DNA from: JAVVXB01 sp036651815
Lineage (GTDB): Bacteria; Bacillota; Clostridia; Christensenellales; CAG-138
Length of the DNA: 51,401 nt
Assembly: GCA_036651815.1 (NCBI GenBank)
Contig: JAVVXB010000023.1
Location: forward strand, 1-51,401
Direction of reading: 5' to 3'
Each line of letters begins with the position of its first letter. Position 1 is the stretch's first letter. Below the pieces are notes generated by a model. The model saw only the letters and a list, made by a program, of their open reading frames with translations, did not search any database and was not told where the DNA came from. This document shows positions 1-7,849 of the stretch, piece after piece. Made by a program: the position numbers and the translations under genes.

Positions 1-54
1 ACCCGCCACCTCAGCCTTGGCAAGGCTGCGCTCTACCAAATGAGCTACTCCCGC
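1..54 (-). tRNA. tRNA-Gly (GCC), 3' end cut by window edge
   Basis: On the reverse strand the sequence gives a 5' acceptor strand GCGGGAG, a D arm, and an anticodon stem-loop CAGCC-TTGCCAA-GGCTG with anticodon GCC. The T arm and 3' acceptor strand lie outside the window. It is the last member of a four-tRNA cluster in its direction of transcription. Confidence 0.9.
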
Positions 55-59
55 AAACA

Positions 60-135
60 TGGTGCCTCAGAGTGGACTCGAACCACCGACACAGGGATTT
101 TCAGTCCCATGCTCTACCAGCTGAGCTACCGAGGC
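60..135 (-). tRNA. tRNA-Phe (GAA)
   Basis: The reverse strand shows acceptor GCCTCGG paired with CTGAGGC, discriminator A and an encoded CCA. The anticodon loop CTGAAAA gives GAA, and the T arm is GGTGGTTCGAGTCCACT-like. Length is 76 nt with CCA. It lies 5 nt from the Asp and Gly genes, so the cluster is probably co-transcribed. Confidence 0.95.
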
Positions 136-140
136 TTACT

Positions 141-217
141 TGGCGACCCGGAGGGGACTCGAACCCCTGACCTCCAGCGTGACAGGCTGGCGTACTAACC
201 AACTGTACTACCGGGCC
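141..217 (-). tRNA. tRNA-Asp (GTC)
   Basis: The reverse strand shows acceptor GGCCCGG paired with CCGGGTC, anticodon stem CCAGC/GCTGG around loop CTGTCAC (anticodon GTC), T arm AGGGGTTCGAGTCCCCT and encoded CCA. Length is 77 nt. Confidence 0.95.
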
Positions 218-224
218 AAATGAA

Positions 225-300
225 TGGTGGGAACAACAGGGTTCGAACCTGTGACCCCTTGCTTGTAAGGCAAATGCTCTCCCAGCTGAGCTATGCTCCC
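225..300 (-). tRNA. tRNA-Val (TAC)
   Basis: The reverse strand shows acceptor GGGAGCA paired with TGTTCCC, discriminator A plus encoded CCA, anticodon loop CTTACAA (anticodon TAC) and a canonical T arm. It is the first tRNA of the cluster; an AT-rich stretch at 301-345 is where its promoter should lie. Confidence 0.95.
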
Positions 301-370
301 TTGTGCATCACAAATGCTTGTTTAGTATAGCCTATTGATATATTTGTGTCAACGGAAAAATGCAATTTTT

Positions 371-1363
371 TTAGGATAGAAATTGTTTTTCAACGATTTG
401 ATTGATGCGCACGGCATCTCCAACATAGTAACGCTGTTCTCGGACAACGGTGCTGTCCACTGGAAGTGTCAGAAATGTAATTTGATCCGGATTCATTTGC
501 TTCAGAAACGCATACAGCTCCAGTAGATGCGCTGCGTTAAAATTGCTGTCCATGGTTTTTTGCAGGGTGCGCTTGTTTTGCAGGAGCTTAAGCCACCCTG
601 CTGATTTGAGCACGGAAAGATAAGCGCGCATCACTTCCTGTTGTCGTTCAATTCGTAGCAGCTCGTCCGACCCGCTTTGCAGGTAGCTGGCAACTTCCGC
701 GCCGGTGCGGATTGCGCCATTGAGCATAATGCCGTCAAATGCATCCACACACGCCGTAATACCGGGAATATCAAGTTGCACAAAGTAACGATATCGTACT
801 GGAAATACGCTCGTTAGCAGCTGTAGGCCGGCGCGTGGCGTTGTTGCCGTGTACAGGGGCGTTTCATCCTTGGAGAGCGTATTGCGCGGTACGGAGAGCA
901 CGGTGCAATCATTCCCGCGCACGCGAACCAATGTAATCCAATCCGCACGGTTACCGGTGTCGAATCCGATGACACAAAAATCCAAATTGCCCGCCTTAAA
1001 GGTACTTGGCTCTGCGAGCGGACGGAGCGTAGGCGCAGGCGTGAGCGATGGCGTTGGCTGCGGTGTGACAGCTGGCGTTTCTTCCGGCAATAACGGCGGG
1101 GTCACCGTGTCCGGCGCATAGATGGCAGATGCGCTGCGGACGTCTTCCGGTGTGGCGGTTGCAAGAATAGGCGTAGCCGTCTGCTCCAGCAACGCTTGTG
1201 ATTCCGGCTTTGCATAGCGGCTGAGCTCTTGGTTTAGGACATTGCCGACCAGGCGAATGCAAGCATAGACCAGCAATGCCGACAGAGCAAGAAAGCTGAT
1301 TGTCGCAACTGTCGAATATTTTGTGTGCCGAAAAGGCAATCTGTTTTTTGTTTGACGCTCCAT
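371..1363 (-). CDS. Divergent LytR-CpsA-Psr (LCP)-like membrane protein
   Basis: This 330-residue protein has a short basic N-terminus, one membrane segment at about residues 17-40, a Pro/Thr-rich linker (about 62-118) and an extracellular domain resembling LCP phosphotransferases. LCP proteins attach anionic glycopolymers to peptidoglycan. Visible family features are a GFDTGNRAD segment aligning with the usual GxDxR.xRSD motif, VPRNT in place of the IPRDT motif, and RIERQQ near the usual DxGRxxRQQ. The usual YVR(F/M)R segment is replaced by SYLQSG, so activity is uncertain. The downstream LCP core is shorter than normal. No strong ribosome binding site precedes the ATG. It is transcribed away from the pantothenate fusion gene, with an 88-bp shared upstream region. 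Confidence 0.6.
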   Translation of the reverse strand: MERQTKNRLPFRHTKYSTVATISFLALSALLVYACIRLVGNVLNQELSRYAKPESQALLEQTATPILATATPEDVRSASAIYAPDTVTPPLLPEETPAVTPQPTPSLTPAPTLRPLAEPSTFKAGNLDFCVIGFDTGNRADWITLVRVRGNDCTVLSVPRNTLSKDETPLYTATTPRAGLQLLTSVFPVRYRYFVQLDIPGITACVDAFDGIMLNGAIRTGAEVASYLQSGSDELLRIERQQEVMRAYLSVLKSAGWLKLLQNKRTLQKTMDSNFNAAHLLELYAFLKQMNPDQITFLTLPVDSTVVREQRYYVGDAVRINQIVEKQFLS

Positions 1364-1387
1364 GCCGAATAGTTTGCGCTATTTCGT

Positions 1388-1416
1388 TTGCACTATCCGC
1401 CGTAAAGATATATAAT
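1388..1416 (+). promoter_or_regulatory. Sigma-A-type promoter of the transporter-kinase fusion
   Basis: TTGCAC at 1388-1393 and a perfect TATAAT at 1411-1416 are separated by 17 nt. They sit about 35 nt before the GTG start at 1452, which has AAAGGG at 1436-1441. Confidence 0.7.
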
Positions 1417-1451
1417 TAATAAACTATGACTGCTGAAAGGGTCTATGTTTT

Positions 1452-2789
1452 GTGAACACGATGAATAGAAAAAAAACAGACATTAAAAAACTTGTACAAG
1501 CTGGCGTTTTAACAGCGCTAATTGTGGTTATGACCGTTGTTCCTTATACGGGCTATATCTATTATGGCCTGATCGAAATTACGACTCTGCATATTGTCGT
1601 GGCCATCGGTGCAGTGATGCTGGGGTGGCAATACGGTGCGTACCTCGGCTTGGTCTGGGGCGTTACTTGTATGTTTCGTGCGCTAACCAATCCTCTTTGG
1701 GCACCATTTGTCAACCCGCTGATCTCGGTGATTCCACGTATCTGTGTGGGCGCGGTTGCTGGGTGGGTGGCTGCATTTTTACGCAAGAAAAAATGCAAAC
1801 CCTATGTGACGGCATCGCTGTCGGCTGCGGTTTCCACCATTACCAACACCGTGCTGGTACTATCTGCTTTGAAACTGTTTTCCGCCGCGTTGACTGGCGC
1901 GCCGTTGCTTGGCACCATCTACGCCACGCTGATCGGTGTCAACGGCCTCATTGAGCTGGTGGCAGCCATTGTGATTGTTCCGGCTGTGCTTGCTGCGATT
2001 CAGCCACGGGAACTGATACTGGGCATCGATATTGGCGCATCTACCACCAAGATGGCGCTGGTGCGCCGCGGCAACTGCATCAAAGCTATACGCAAACCTG
2101 AAGACGTATCCCTTGAACAGGCGCTCTGTGATTTCGGAATCAACGGAGTCAAGCGCATCGTGCTCACCGGGGTTGGCGCATCCTACATTACGAATGATCT
2201 GTTGGGAATTCCGACGATACATGCGGACGAATTCCTCTCATTGTCCCGCGGAGCAACCCGTTGTGCAAAAAAAAGGAATTGCCTCATTGTCAGCGTCGGA
2301 ACCGGTACTTCGTTCACACGGGTAACGCCCATCCGCTCATGGCATGTGGGCGGAACCGGCCTTGGCGGCGGCATGATGCAGGGTCTGGCCAAATGCCTAT
2401 GCGGCACGGGCAGTATGGACGAATTGCAGACCCTCGCTGCGAAGGGAAATTTGCACAACATTGACCTACAGTTGCAGGACGTGTGCGAAGGGACAATATC
2501 CAATCTGCAACCCACCAGTACGGTGGCAAATCTGAGCAAGTCAACAGAGCAATCCAGCCGAGAAGATCTTGCTGCTGGTTTGTGCAATTTGATTTTTCAA
2601 GCAATCGGCGTAATGGCGGCATTTGCCGTGCAAAAACATATGACCCGCACGATTGTGCTGGTTGGTACCATCACGGATTGGCCGATTGCAAAGACCACAC
2701 TCAGCGAAGTGGCAGCACTGCACAAGGTACGCTTTATCGTACCGGACAACGCTGCTTTTGCTACCGCAATCGGCGCAGCGATGGAATAA
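1452..2789 (+). CDS. Fusion: ECF transporter S-component (PanT-like) + type II pantothenate kinase (CoaW-like)
   Basis: A single 445-residue reading frame joins two modules. Residues 1 to about 185 are a multi-spanning hydrophobic domain with the pattern of ECF-transporter substrate-binding S-components. Residues from about 188 are a type II pantothenate kinase of the Staphylococcus CoaW/Fumble type: the ATP-binding segment LGIDIGASTTK, the VSVGTGTSFT motif and the HVGGTGLGGG motif are all visible. Pantothenate kinase makes 4'-phosphopantothenate, the first step of CoA synthesis. Inference: the S-domain binds pantothenate, the ECF module is encoded elsewhere, and the imported vitamin is phosphorylated at the membrane exit. 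GTG 1452 is preferred because AAAGGG lies 10 nt upstream; ATG 1461 is the alternative. No stop or frameshift lies at the junction, and hom follows after 56 nt. Confidence 0.85.
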   Translation: MNTMNRKKTDIKKLVQAGVLTALIVVMTVVPYTGYIYYGLIEITTLHIVVAIGAVMLGWQYGAYLGLVWGVTCMFRALTNPLWAPFVNPLISVIPRICVGAVAGWVAAFLRKKKCKPYVTASLSAAVSTITNTVLVLSALKLFSAALTGAPLLGTIYATLIGVNGLIELVAAIVIVPAVLAAIQPRELILGIDIGASTTKMALVRRGNCIKAIRKPEDVSLEQALCDFGINGVKRIVLTGVGASYITNDLLGIPTIHADEFLSLSRGATRCAKKRNCLIVSVGTGTSFTRVTPIRSWHVGGTGLGGGMMQGLAKCLCGTGSMDELQTLAAKGNLHNIDLQLQDVCEGTISNLQPTSTVANLSKSTEQSSREDLAAGLCNLIFQAIGVMAAFAVQKHMTRTIVLVGTITDWPIAKTTLSEVAALHKVRFIVPDNAAFATAIGAAME

Positions 2790-2804
2790 CAACAGCATTA
2801 AACA

Positions 2805-2830
2805 ACCGTTCCGAAGAAATATGGAACGGT
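2805..2830 (+). promoter_or_regulatory. Hairpin just ahead of the hom ribosome binding site
   Basis: ACCGTTCC (2805-2812) and GGAACGGT (2823-2830) form a perfect 8-bp stem with a 10-nt loop. There is no T run, so it is not a normal terminator. The AAGGAGAA ribosome binding site of hom begins 2 nt later. Confidence 0.5.
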
Positions 2831-2845
2831 GCAAGGAGAACAAGC

Positions 2846-4135
2846 ATGCAAAATTTTCAAGTAGCGATTCTCGGGTTTGGCACGGTGGGCAGCGGCGTAT
2901 ACCGTGTGCTCACGGAAAATGCACATGAGCTGATGCACCGTGAGGAGCTTGCCATAGGCGTAAAACACATACTCGTCCGCGACTTTGAACATGAACCGAA
3001 TTTGAACCTAGCACCAAGGGCGGTATTCACGACAAATTTTGACGAGATCGTTCATGATCCGGAGATTGATATTGTTGTGGAATGTCTCGGTGGGGTAGAA
3101 CCGGCGCGCACGTTTATCCTAAAGTGCCTAAACGCTGGGAAAACCATTGTAACATCCAATAAAGAGGTCATCAGTAAGCACTGGTCGGAATTTGAACCGG
3201 CGGCTAAAGCAACCGGCGCGGGCTTATATTTTGAAGCGACCGTTGGTGGCGGCATTCCGATTCTTCGAACGATCACAGATTCCATGCAGGCCAACAACAT
3301 TACTCGTGTGATGGGCATTATCAACGGCACGACAAACTATATCCTCACCCGTATGAACGAGGAGGGCAAGAGCTTTGATGAGGCCCTCAAGGAGGCGCAG
3401 CAGCTCGGTTATGCAGAAGCCAACCCCACAGCCGATGTGGAAGGATACGACGCGATGTATAAATTATCCATCCTGTCATCCATGGCATTTCATGCGCATA
3501 TGCCCATAGATGTCATCTACCGCGAAGGCATCACAAAGCTAACCAAGGCCGATTTTGATACAGCAAAGCTGTTGGGGTACAAGATTAAATTACTTGCTAT
3601 CGGCAAAAAACAGGATAACAATATTGAAGTACGCGTGCACCCAACCATGATTCCTGAGACGCATCCATTGGCCAGCGTGCGCGGCGTGTTCAACGCAGTA
3701 TTTTTAACCGGACACGCGGTAGACGACGTGATGCTCTATGGTCGCGGCGCAGGCCGCATGCCAACGGCGAGCGCGGTTGTCTCCGATGTCATCTATGCCT
3801 GCCACGCAAACAAGCACCATAAGTATATGACGTTCCAAAATAAGGCGAACATGAGTGCTGAGGTGAACCTCGTTCGGGATTTCGAGTGCGTTTACTGCAT
3901 CCGTCTGAACGTTACGGATAAGCCAGGCACCTTGGCGGCGATTGCCCAGGCCTTTGCCAAGCAGAATGTTTCACTCAAAAATGTACTGCAACTGGGCGAA
4001 TTGGACGGTAAGTCTGCCCGAATCACGTTTGTGACGCATCATGCCCACGAAATGAGCATACATGCGGCCATTGAAGATATTTCGGCACTGGCCTGTGTGG
4101 ATCATGTGGAAAGTATCATTCGTGCCGAAGAATAA
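2846..4135 (+). CDS. hom: Homoserine dehydrogenase with C-terminal ACT domain
   Basis: This 429-residue enzyme reduces aspartate semialdehyde to homoserine, the branch point to threonine and methionine. The N-terminal Rossmann motif GFGTVGSG (residues 9-16), the TSNKEV segment, the NGTTNYIL motif and the ATADVEGYD-like segment (here PTADVEGYD) are typical of the family. A regulatory ACT domain occupies roughly the last 80 residues (starting near ECVYCIRL), as in Bacillus-type enzymes, and is the usual site of amino-acid feedback. The ATG at 2846 is chosen over the longer open frame because AAGGAGAA (2833-2840) is correctly spaced and the Rossmann fold begins directly after it. It is probably co-transcribed with the upstream fusion gene. 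Confidence 0.95.
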   Translation: MQNFQVAILGFGTVGSGVYRVLTENAHELMHREELAIGVKHILVRDFEHEPNLNLAPRAVFTTNFDEIVHDPEIDIVVECLGGVEPARTFILKCLNAGKTIVTSNKEVISKHWSEFEPAAKATGAGLYFEATVGGGIPILRTITDSMQANNITRVMGIINGTTNYILTRMNEEGKSFDEALKEAQQLGYAEANPTADVEGYDAMYKLSILSSMAFHAHMPIDVIYREGITKLTKADFDTAKLLGYKIKLLAIGKKQDNNIEVRVHPTMIPETHPLASVRGVFNAVFLTGHAVDDVMLYGRGAGRMPTASAVVSDVIYACHANKHHKYMTFQNKANMSAEVNLVRDFECVYCIRLNVTDKPGTLAAIAQAFAKQNVSLKNVLQLGELDGKSARITFVTHHAHEMSIHAAIEDISALACVDHVESIIRAEE

Positions 4136-4190
4136 TGATTTGATTGCTTTTGCAAGGCCTATCAAGGTTGGTACAAATACGAAATAACAC

Positions 4191-4219
4191 TTGCATTGTG
4201 CTTGCTTGTTCGCTATAAT
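4191..4219 (+). promoter_or_regulatory. Promoter of tRNA-Thr
   Basis: TTGCAT at 4191-4196 and perfect TATAAT at 4214-4219 are spaced by 17 nt, 24 nt before the mature 5' end of the tRNA. Confidence 0.75.
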
Positions 4220-4243
4220 AGTTGACGTTGCGAGCGCAATTGT

Positions 4244-4319
4244 GCTGGTGTAGCTCAGTTGGTAGAGCACCTCATTGGTAATGAGGAGGTAGACAGTTCG
4301 AATCTGTTCACCAGCTCCA
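4244..4319 (+). tRNA. tRNA-Thr (GGT)
   Basis: Acceptor GCTGGTG pairs with CACCAGC, followed by discriminator T and encoded CCA. The anticodon stem CCTCA/TGAGG encloses loop TTGGTAA, giving anticodon GGT. Length is 76 nt. A promoter and an intrinsic terminator flank it, so it is a single-gene transcription unit. Confidence 0.96.
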
Positions 4320-4321
4320 CG

Positions 4322-4372
4322 AAAATCAGGTTATCAAGATACATCCGTGTCTTCTTAACCTGATTTTTTTTG
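4322..4372 (+). terminator. Intrinsic terminator after tRNA-Thr
   Basis: AATCAGGTTA (4324-4333) pairs with TAACCTGATT (4356-4365). The loop folds further through AAGATAC/GTGTCTT, and a T tract follows at 4364-4371. Confidence 0.85.
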
Positions 4373-4609
4373 TTACGCTGCAATGAAGATCATCTATATT
4401 TGACGAGGGTGCTATGAGCGTAATAAGCAATCAAATTCGAGCACTTGAATCAACAGCTAGCAACGGACTGTACTGCGTTCCAACGAAAAATACAAATTAA
4501 AAACAGCTTGGCGGTACGGATGGTACTTGGAATAATTGAACGGATCTGCTTTGCTGCAATGTTGGGGGTTAAGAATATGCCACGCACTTCTTCTATCATT
4601 GTAAAAAAT
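4373..4609. other. Intergenic stretch with only a doubtful 28-codon ORF
   Basis: No recognisable gene is present. A possible small ORF runs from ATG 4414 to TAA 4500 (28 codons) with GAGGG 5 nt upstream and TATATT at about 4395 as a weak -10. Its product is not recognised and it may be chance. Confidence 0.3.
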
Positions 4610-4636
4610 AAAAAGGCGGATCAGGCCGCCTTTTTT
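4610..4636. terminator. Bidirectional terminator for the 4642-6657 gene
   Basis: AAAAAGGCGG (4610-4619) and CCGCCTTTTTT (4626-4636) form a GC-rich stem with an A tract on one side and a T tract on the other. It lies 5 nt beyond the stop codon of the reverse-strand membrane protein. Confidence 0.85.
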
Positions 4637-4641
4637 ATTGA

Positions 4642-6657
4642 TTAGGACGGAGGGGTTCTGCTTGATGAAGGGCCTTGTGTAGGATCCCATTCAATCGGAT
4701 AGAGCGGGCCTCGAATTCGCATTCGCAGTAGCAGGAAGTAAACAGCCAGACCCAAACCGGTCAACAGAGAAATAATTGTAGAAATGCGCCAGATAGGACG
4801 CTCCGCAAAACGGATGGAGATCGTACCATCAAACTGTCCGGGCAATTCCAGTTTCAACAAACAGTTGTCGCCTTTTGAAAGGGGCAGTTGTGAGCCGTCG
4901 TCCGTTGTGGCGGTATATCCCAAATAACGAATGCGCGGCAAGAGGACAGAATGCGGCAAAACATCCGCATTTTGCGCAGTGATGGTCATGCCGGTGCCCT
5001 GCGAGAAAAACGACAAGACGCTCACAGACTCGCTTTCGGAGATTGGCGTACCGATGCAATATACGCTGAGATCGGTCCATCCCGTCGGCATATATTCGGC
5101 ACAGCCAATGGTGCTGGTGGCATCCAAATCACTTCGCATATAGGCGCGGTAGGCACCGGTTTCACGCAGCATGGCATCACAATAAGCCACCGCGGTGAAC
5201 AGCATCGTTGCACAGATTGTGAAAACAAGCAACTGTGAGCGCAGACGATTTGTCCATGCGGGCAGCATGCGAACCAGCATGCAGAAAGCCACCGACAACA
5301 GCAGCGTAGCGGCAGAGAGCATGCGCCAGGGGAACTGGAGTGCCTCGGCAAGATTCGCGAGCAAATCACTTCGTAGATAGATTTGATACCACGGAAAGAG
5401 GTAGGTCGTCATAAAGAGGGCGAAAAGGCCAAGAATAAAGCAGAGCAGGGATGTATGCAACAAAATTCTGTCGCATGGCTTTTCACACGACGGTGATGCG
5501 GAATACCGACGATAGGAAACCAGAAACAAAATGATGATGAGCACAAAAGAAAAGCCGACGCCAAGCGGCATCTCGCCCGAAATCCCGGCAACCAGCAGGT
5601 TGCTTTCACCGCTTCCGGATGGCAGCAGGGGGAAAAGCTGGGCAATATTGACCGCGTGGATGGTGCGGTCACTCACGCCGTTACTGAATACCGAATAGGT
5701 ATCAAATACAAGATAATCCATCATGGGCACAATCAAGCAAAGCGAGAGCAGTATGCAGACAACGGCGGCAATGGCCAGGGAAAGAAACCGCTTGGGCTGA
5801 AGAACCCGTCGAATACAGATGAGACATGTGATTATGAGAAACAGCGCGGCAATTTCACAACTGAGTAAATGCGTCGAAATAAGCCCCATCATACCGATTG
5901 TTAGCGGGAGAAAGCTCCATCGGAACGATGGATGCTTGGGTTCGGCAGTGAGGATAACAAACATGCCAAAGAGTACAAGCGGCAAAAATGCCATGGCGGA
6001 AGCCTCGCCAACGGCGGCGCGGGTATATAGATTGATCAGCCGGTAAAGCGAAAGCGTGTAGGCAAAGCTGCCGATAAGACCGATGTTTGTGGAACGAAAT
6101 ATTCGTGAAAACGAAAAATACGCAATCATAGCCGTCAATACATTGATGCTGAATAAGAAGACCTTATAAGCGCTCATGATTGAGATGCCCACGAGCCGAA
6201 GAAACGCAGGAAAATATAACAACAGTTCCGGATAGAAGACAGGGGCTGCGTATCCATAACCGCCTAGCGTACTCGGATGTAGGCGAACGGGGAATTGACC
6301 ATCTCGAATGCCGTCGGCAATTCCTTCGATGCGCCAAAGATGAAATTGCAGATCGTGACCGGCGATGAGATAGTCTGTAAACAATGGAATCGAGGACAGC
6401 AACACAATCAACATCAATGCAAAAAACACATGGCGTTTTTTTGAATAGGCAGCATTGTCTCGATGATGCCGGTCATACTGGAATAATAAAATCGCAATAT
6501 CGAGCAGCGCGAAACCGATCGTTAAAAGCGAGAGGGTTTTCCAACGGAAAGAAATCGTTGAAAAGATACGCAATAACAAAAGAGCGATCATCACTATGCC
6601 CTCAAGCGATAGCAAACAGGGCCAGAAATATTTTCGTAAAACTTTATGGTGATTCAT
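4642..6657 (-). CDS. Large polytopic membrane protein, PTPS-related/YfhO-like GT-C type
   Basis: About 671 residues with a dozen or so predicted membrane helices. The arrangement (GHDLQFHLWRIEGIADG after the third or fourth helix, then YGYAAPVFYPELLLY) matches the membrane family annotated as 6-pyruvoyl-tetrahydropterin synthase-related, which looks like polyprenol-phosphate-dependent GT-C glycosyltransferases. The Asp in GHDLQFH sits where GT-C enzymes carry a catalytic acid. A large extracytoplasmic segment precedes the final helix and a short basic tail. Start choice: ATG 6657 has no Shine-Dalgarno, but TTGCAA (6688-6693), 17 nt, TAATTT (6665-6670) put a promoter 7 nt before it. A longer frame from TTG 6744 is possible but unsupported. 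Substrate unknown. Confidence 0.7.
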   Translation of the reverse strand: MNHHKVLRKYFWPCLLSLEGIVMIALLLLRIFSTISFRWKTLSLLTIGFALLDIAILLFQYDRHHRDNAAYSKKRHVFFALMLIVLLSSIPLFTDYLIAGHDLQFHLWRIEGIADGIRDGQFPVRLHPSTLGGYGYAAPVFYPELLLYFPAFLRLVGISIMSAYKVFLFSINVLTAMIAYFSFSRIFRSTNIGLIGSFAYTLSLYRLINLYTRAAVGEASAMAFLPLVLFGMFVILTAEPKHPSFRWSFLPLTIGMMGLISTHLLSCEIAALFLIITCLICIRRVLQPKRFLSLAIAAVVCILLSLCLIVPMMDYLVFDTYSVFSNGVSDRTIHAVNIAQLFPLLPSGSGESNLLVAGISGEMPLGVGFSFVLIIILFLVSYRRYSASPSCEKPCDRILLHTSLLCFILGLFALFMTTYLFPWYQIYLRSDLLANLAEALQFPWRMLSAATLLLSVAFCMLVRMLPAWTNRLRSQLLVFTICATMLFTAVAYCDAMLRETGAYRAYMRSDLDATSTIGCAEYMPTGWTDLSVYCIGTPISESESVSVLSFFSQGTGMTITAQNADVLPHSVLLPRIRYLGYTATTDDGSQLPLSKGDNCLLKLELPGQFDGTISIRFAERPIWRISTIISLLTGLGLAVYFLLLRMRIRGPLYPIEWDPTQGPSSSRTPPS

Positions 6658-6811
6658 GGTAAATAAATTATCATAATTGTTGGAAAGTTGCAAGTGCATG
6701 TATAAATCCAATAACGTGCTGCACTGGGCGCAATTAAGCGCCAAAACAATGGTAACGATTTTAGCCGGACTATGTTAAAATGAGGCAGTATAAAACGGAT
6801 GGGTAGGAACC

Positions 6812-7693
6812 ATGAAAAACAGAAGTCTATGGCTTGGCTTGAGTGCCTATATCCTGTGGGGATCGCTGACGCTGTACTGGCATTTGCTGCAGGATGTGCA
6901 TCCAGTGGTGATCCTCTGCGCACGCATATTGTTTGCGGGCGTATTCACAATCATACTGCTTTGCTGCATGGGAAAACTGCATGAAGTGTGGATGACATTT
7001 CGCGACTGGAAATGTATGCGGGTATTGATTGCCACCGGCATTTTGATTACGACCAATTGGGGCCTGTATATTTGGGCGGTCAATTCTGGCCATGTGCTGG
7101 ATGCAAGCCTTGGATACTATATGAATCCGATCATGTCCTTTGCGTTTGGCGTGCTACTGTTCCACGAGAAGTGTGGTGTGCTGGATTATACGGCAATTGG
7201 TCTCGCTGCAGCGGGCGTACTAATCTCCACTTTCAGCTTTGGCGCGTTCCCAAGCATTGCAATGACGTTGGCTCTACAATTTTGTGTTTATGGTGTGCTC
7301 AAAAAAAATGCGCATACGAATGCGCTTGTGGGGATCACGGTGGAAACGCTATTGGTTGCGCCGTTTGCGCTGGCTTATCTGCTGTTTTCCAAAGCGGGAC
7401 ATGCAGAGATTGGGATGATGAGCTGGAAGCATGCCTTGCTCTTGATTGGCGCAGGCCCGGTTACCGCGATTCCGTTGATCCTGTTCTCGGCCGGTGTTAA
7501 GGAGCTACCGCTGTCCACCATGGGTTTTTTACAGTTTGTCAGCCCCACGTTGACGATGATGATTGGCGTGCTGCTGCTCGGGGAGACGTTTACGGACGAC
7601 AAAATCGTTGCCTTTTGCTTTATTTTCGCAGCGTTGCTGGTGTATACGCTTGGTATTGTGCTGCGGGAGCGTGGACGAAAACGCGTCTACTAG
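6812..7693 (+). CDS. rarD: RarD-type EamA/DMT family transporter
   Basis: This 293-residue protein has ten predicted membrane helices in two repeated EamA halves. The N-terminal SAYILWGSLTLYWHLLQ and the NWGLYIWAV segment are characteristic of RarD-like permeases. Family members are inner-membrane drug/metabolite transporters; the substrate of RarD itself is not settled. The start is supported by GGGTAGGAA about 3 nt before ATG. It stands alone, followed by a diverged repeat element and the convergent HAD gene. Confidence 0.85.
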   Translation: MKNRSLWLGLSAYILWGSLTLYWHLLQDVHPVVILCARILFAGVFTIILLCCMGKLHEVWMTFRDWKCMRVLIATGILITTNWGLYIWAVNSGHVLDASLGYYMNPIMSFAFGVLLFHEKCGVLDYTAIGLAAAGVLISTFSFGAFPSIAMTLALQFCVYGVLKKNAHTNALVGITVETLLVAPFALAYLLFSKAGHAEIGMMSWKHALLLIGAGPVTAIPLILFSAGVKELPLSTMGFLQFVSPTLTMMIGVLLLGETFTDDKIVAFCFIFAALLVYTLGIVLRERGRKRVY

Positions 7694-7848
7694 GGCGTGT
7701 TACGAAAATCCTGCCAGATGCGTTTTCAGGAGTTTTTTGCCATTTCTGCACTCATAAGCGAAGATCGTTTCCGGTAAACCTGCGAAGTGTCCGCGTGAAC
7801 CGACAAGAAATTTACATGAAACTGCAAATTCTTCTTTTCGAAACATGC
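7693..7848 (+). repeat. Diverged intergenic repeat, copy A
   Basis: The segment starts GGGCGTGTTA and shares blocks with 47267-47405 in the same order: GGGCGTGTT, TTTTGCCATTT, GTAAAC.TGC and CGC.TGAAC.GACAA.AA. Neither copy has a convincing reading frame. By eye identity is roughly 60-65 percent with small gaps. Confidence 0.5.
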
Positions 7849-7849
7849 C

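Noticed and set aside
2483..2845. N-terminal extension of homoserine dehydrogenase
   Set aside because: It overlaps the kinase gene in another frame; the Rossmann domain and AAGGAGAA fit ATG 2846.
4445..4645. 66-codon forward frame before the large membrane gene
   Set aside because: It runs through the terminator hairpin and has no ribosome binding site or recognisable sequence.
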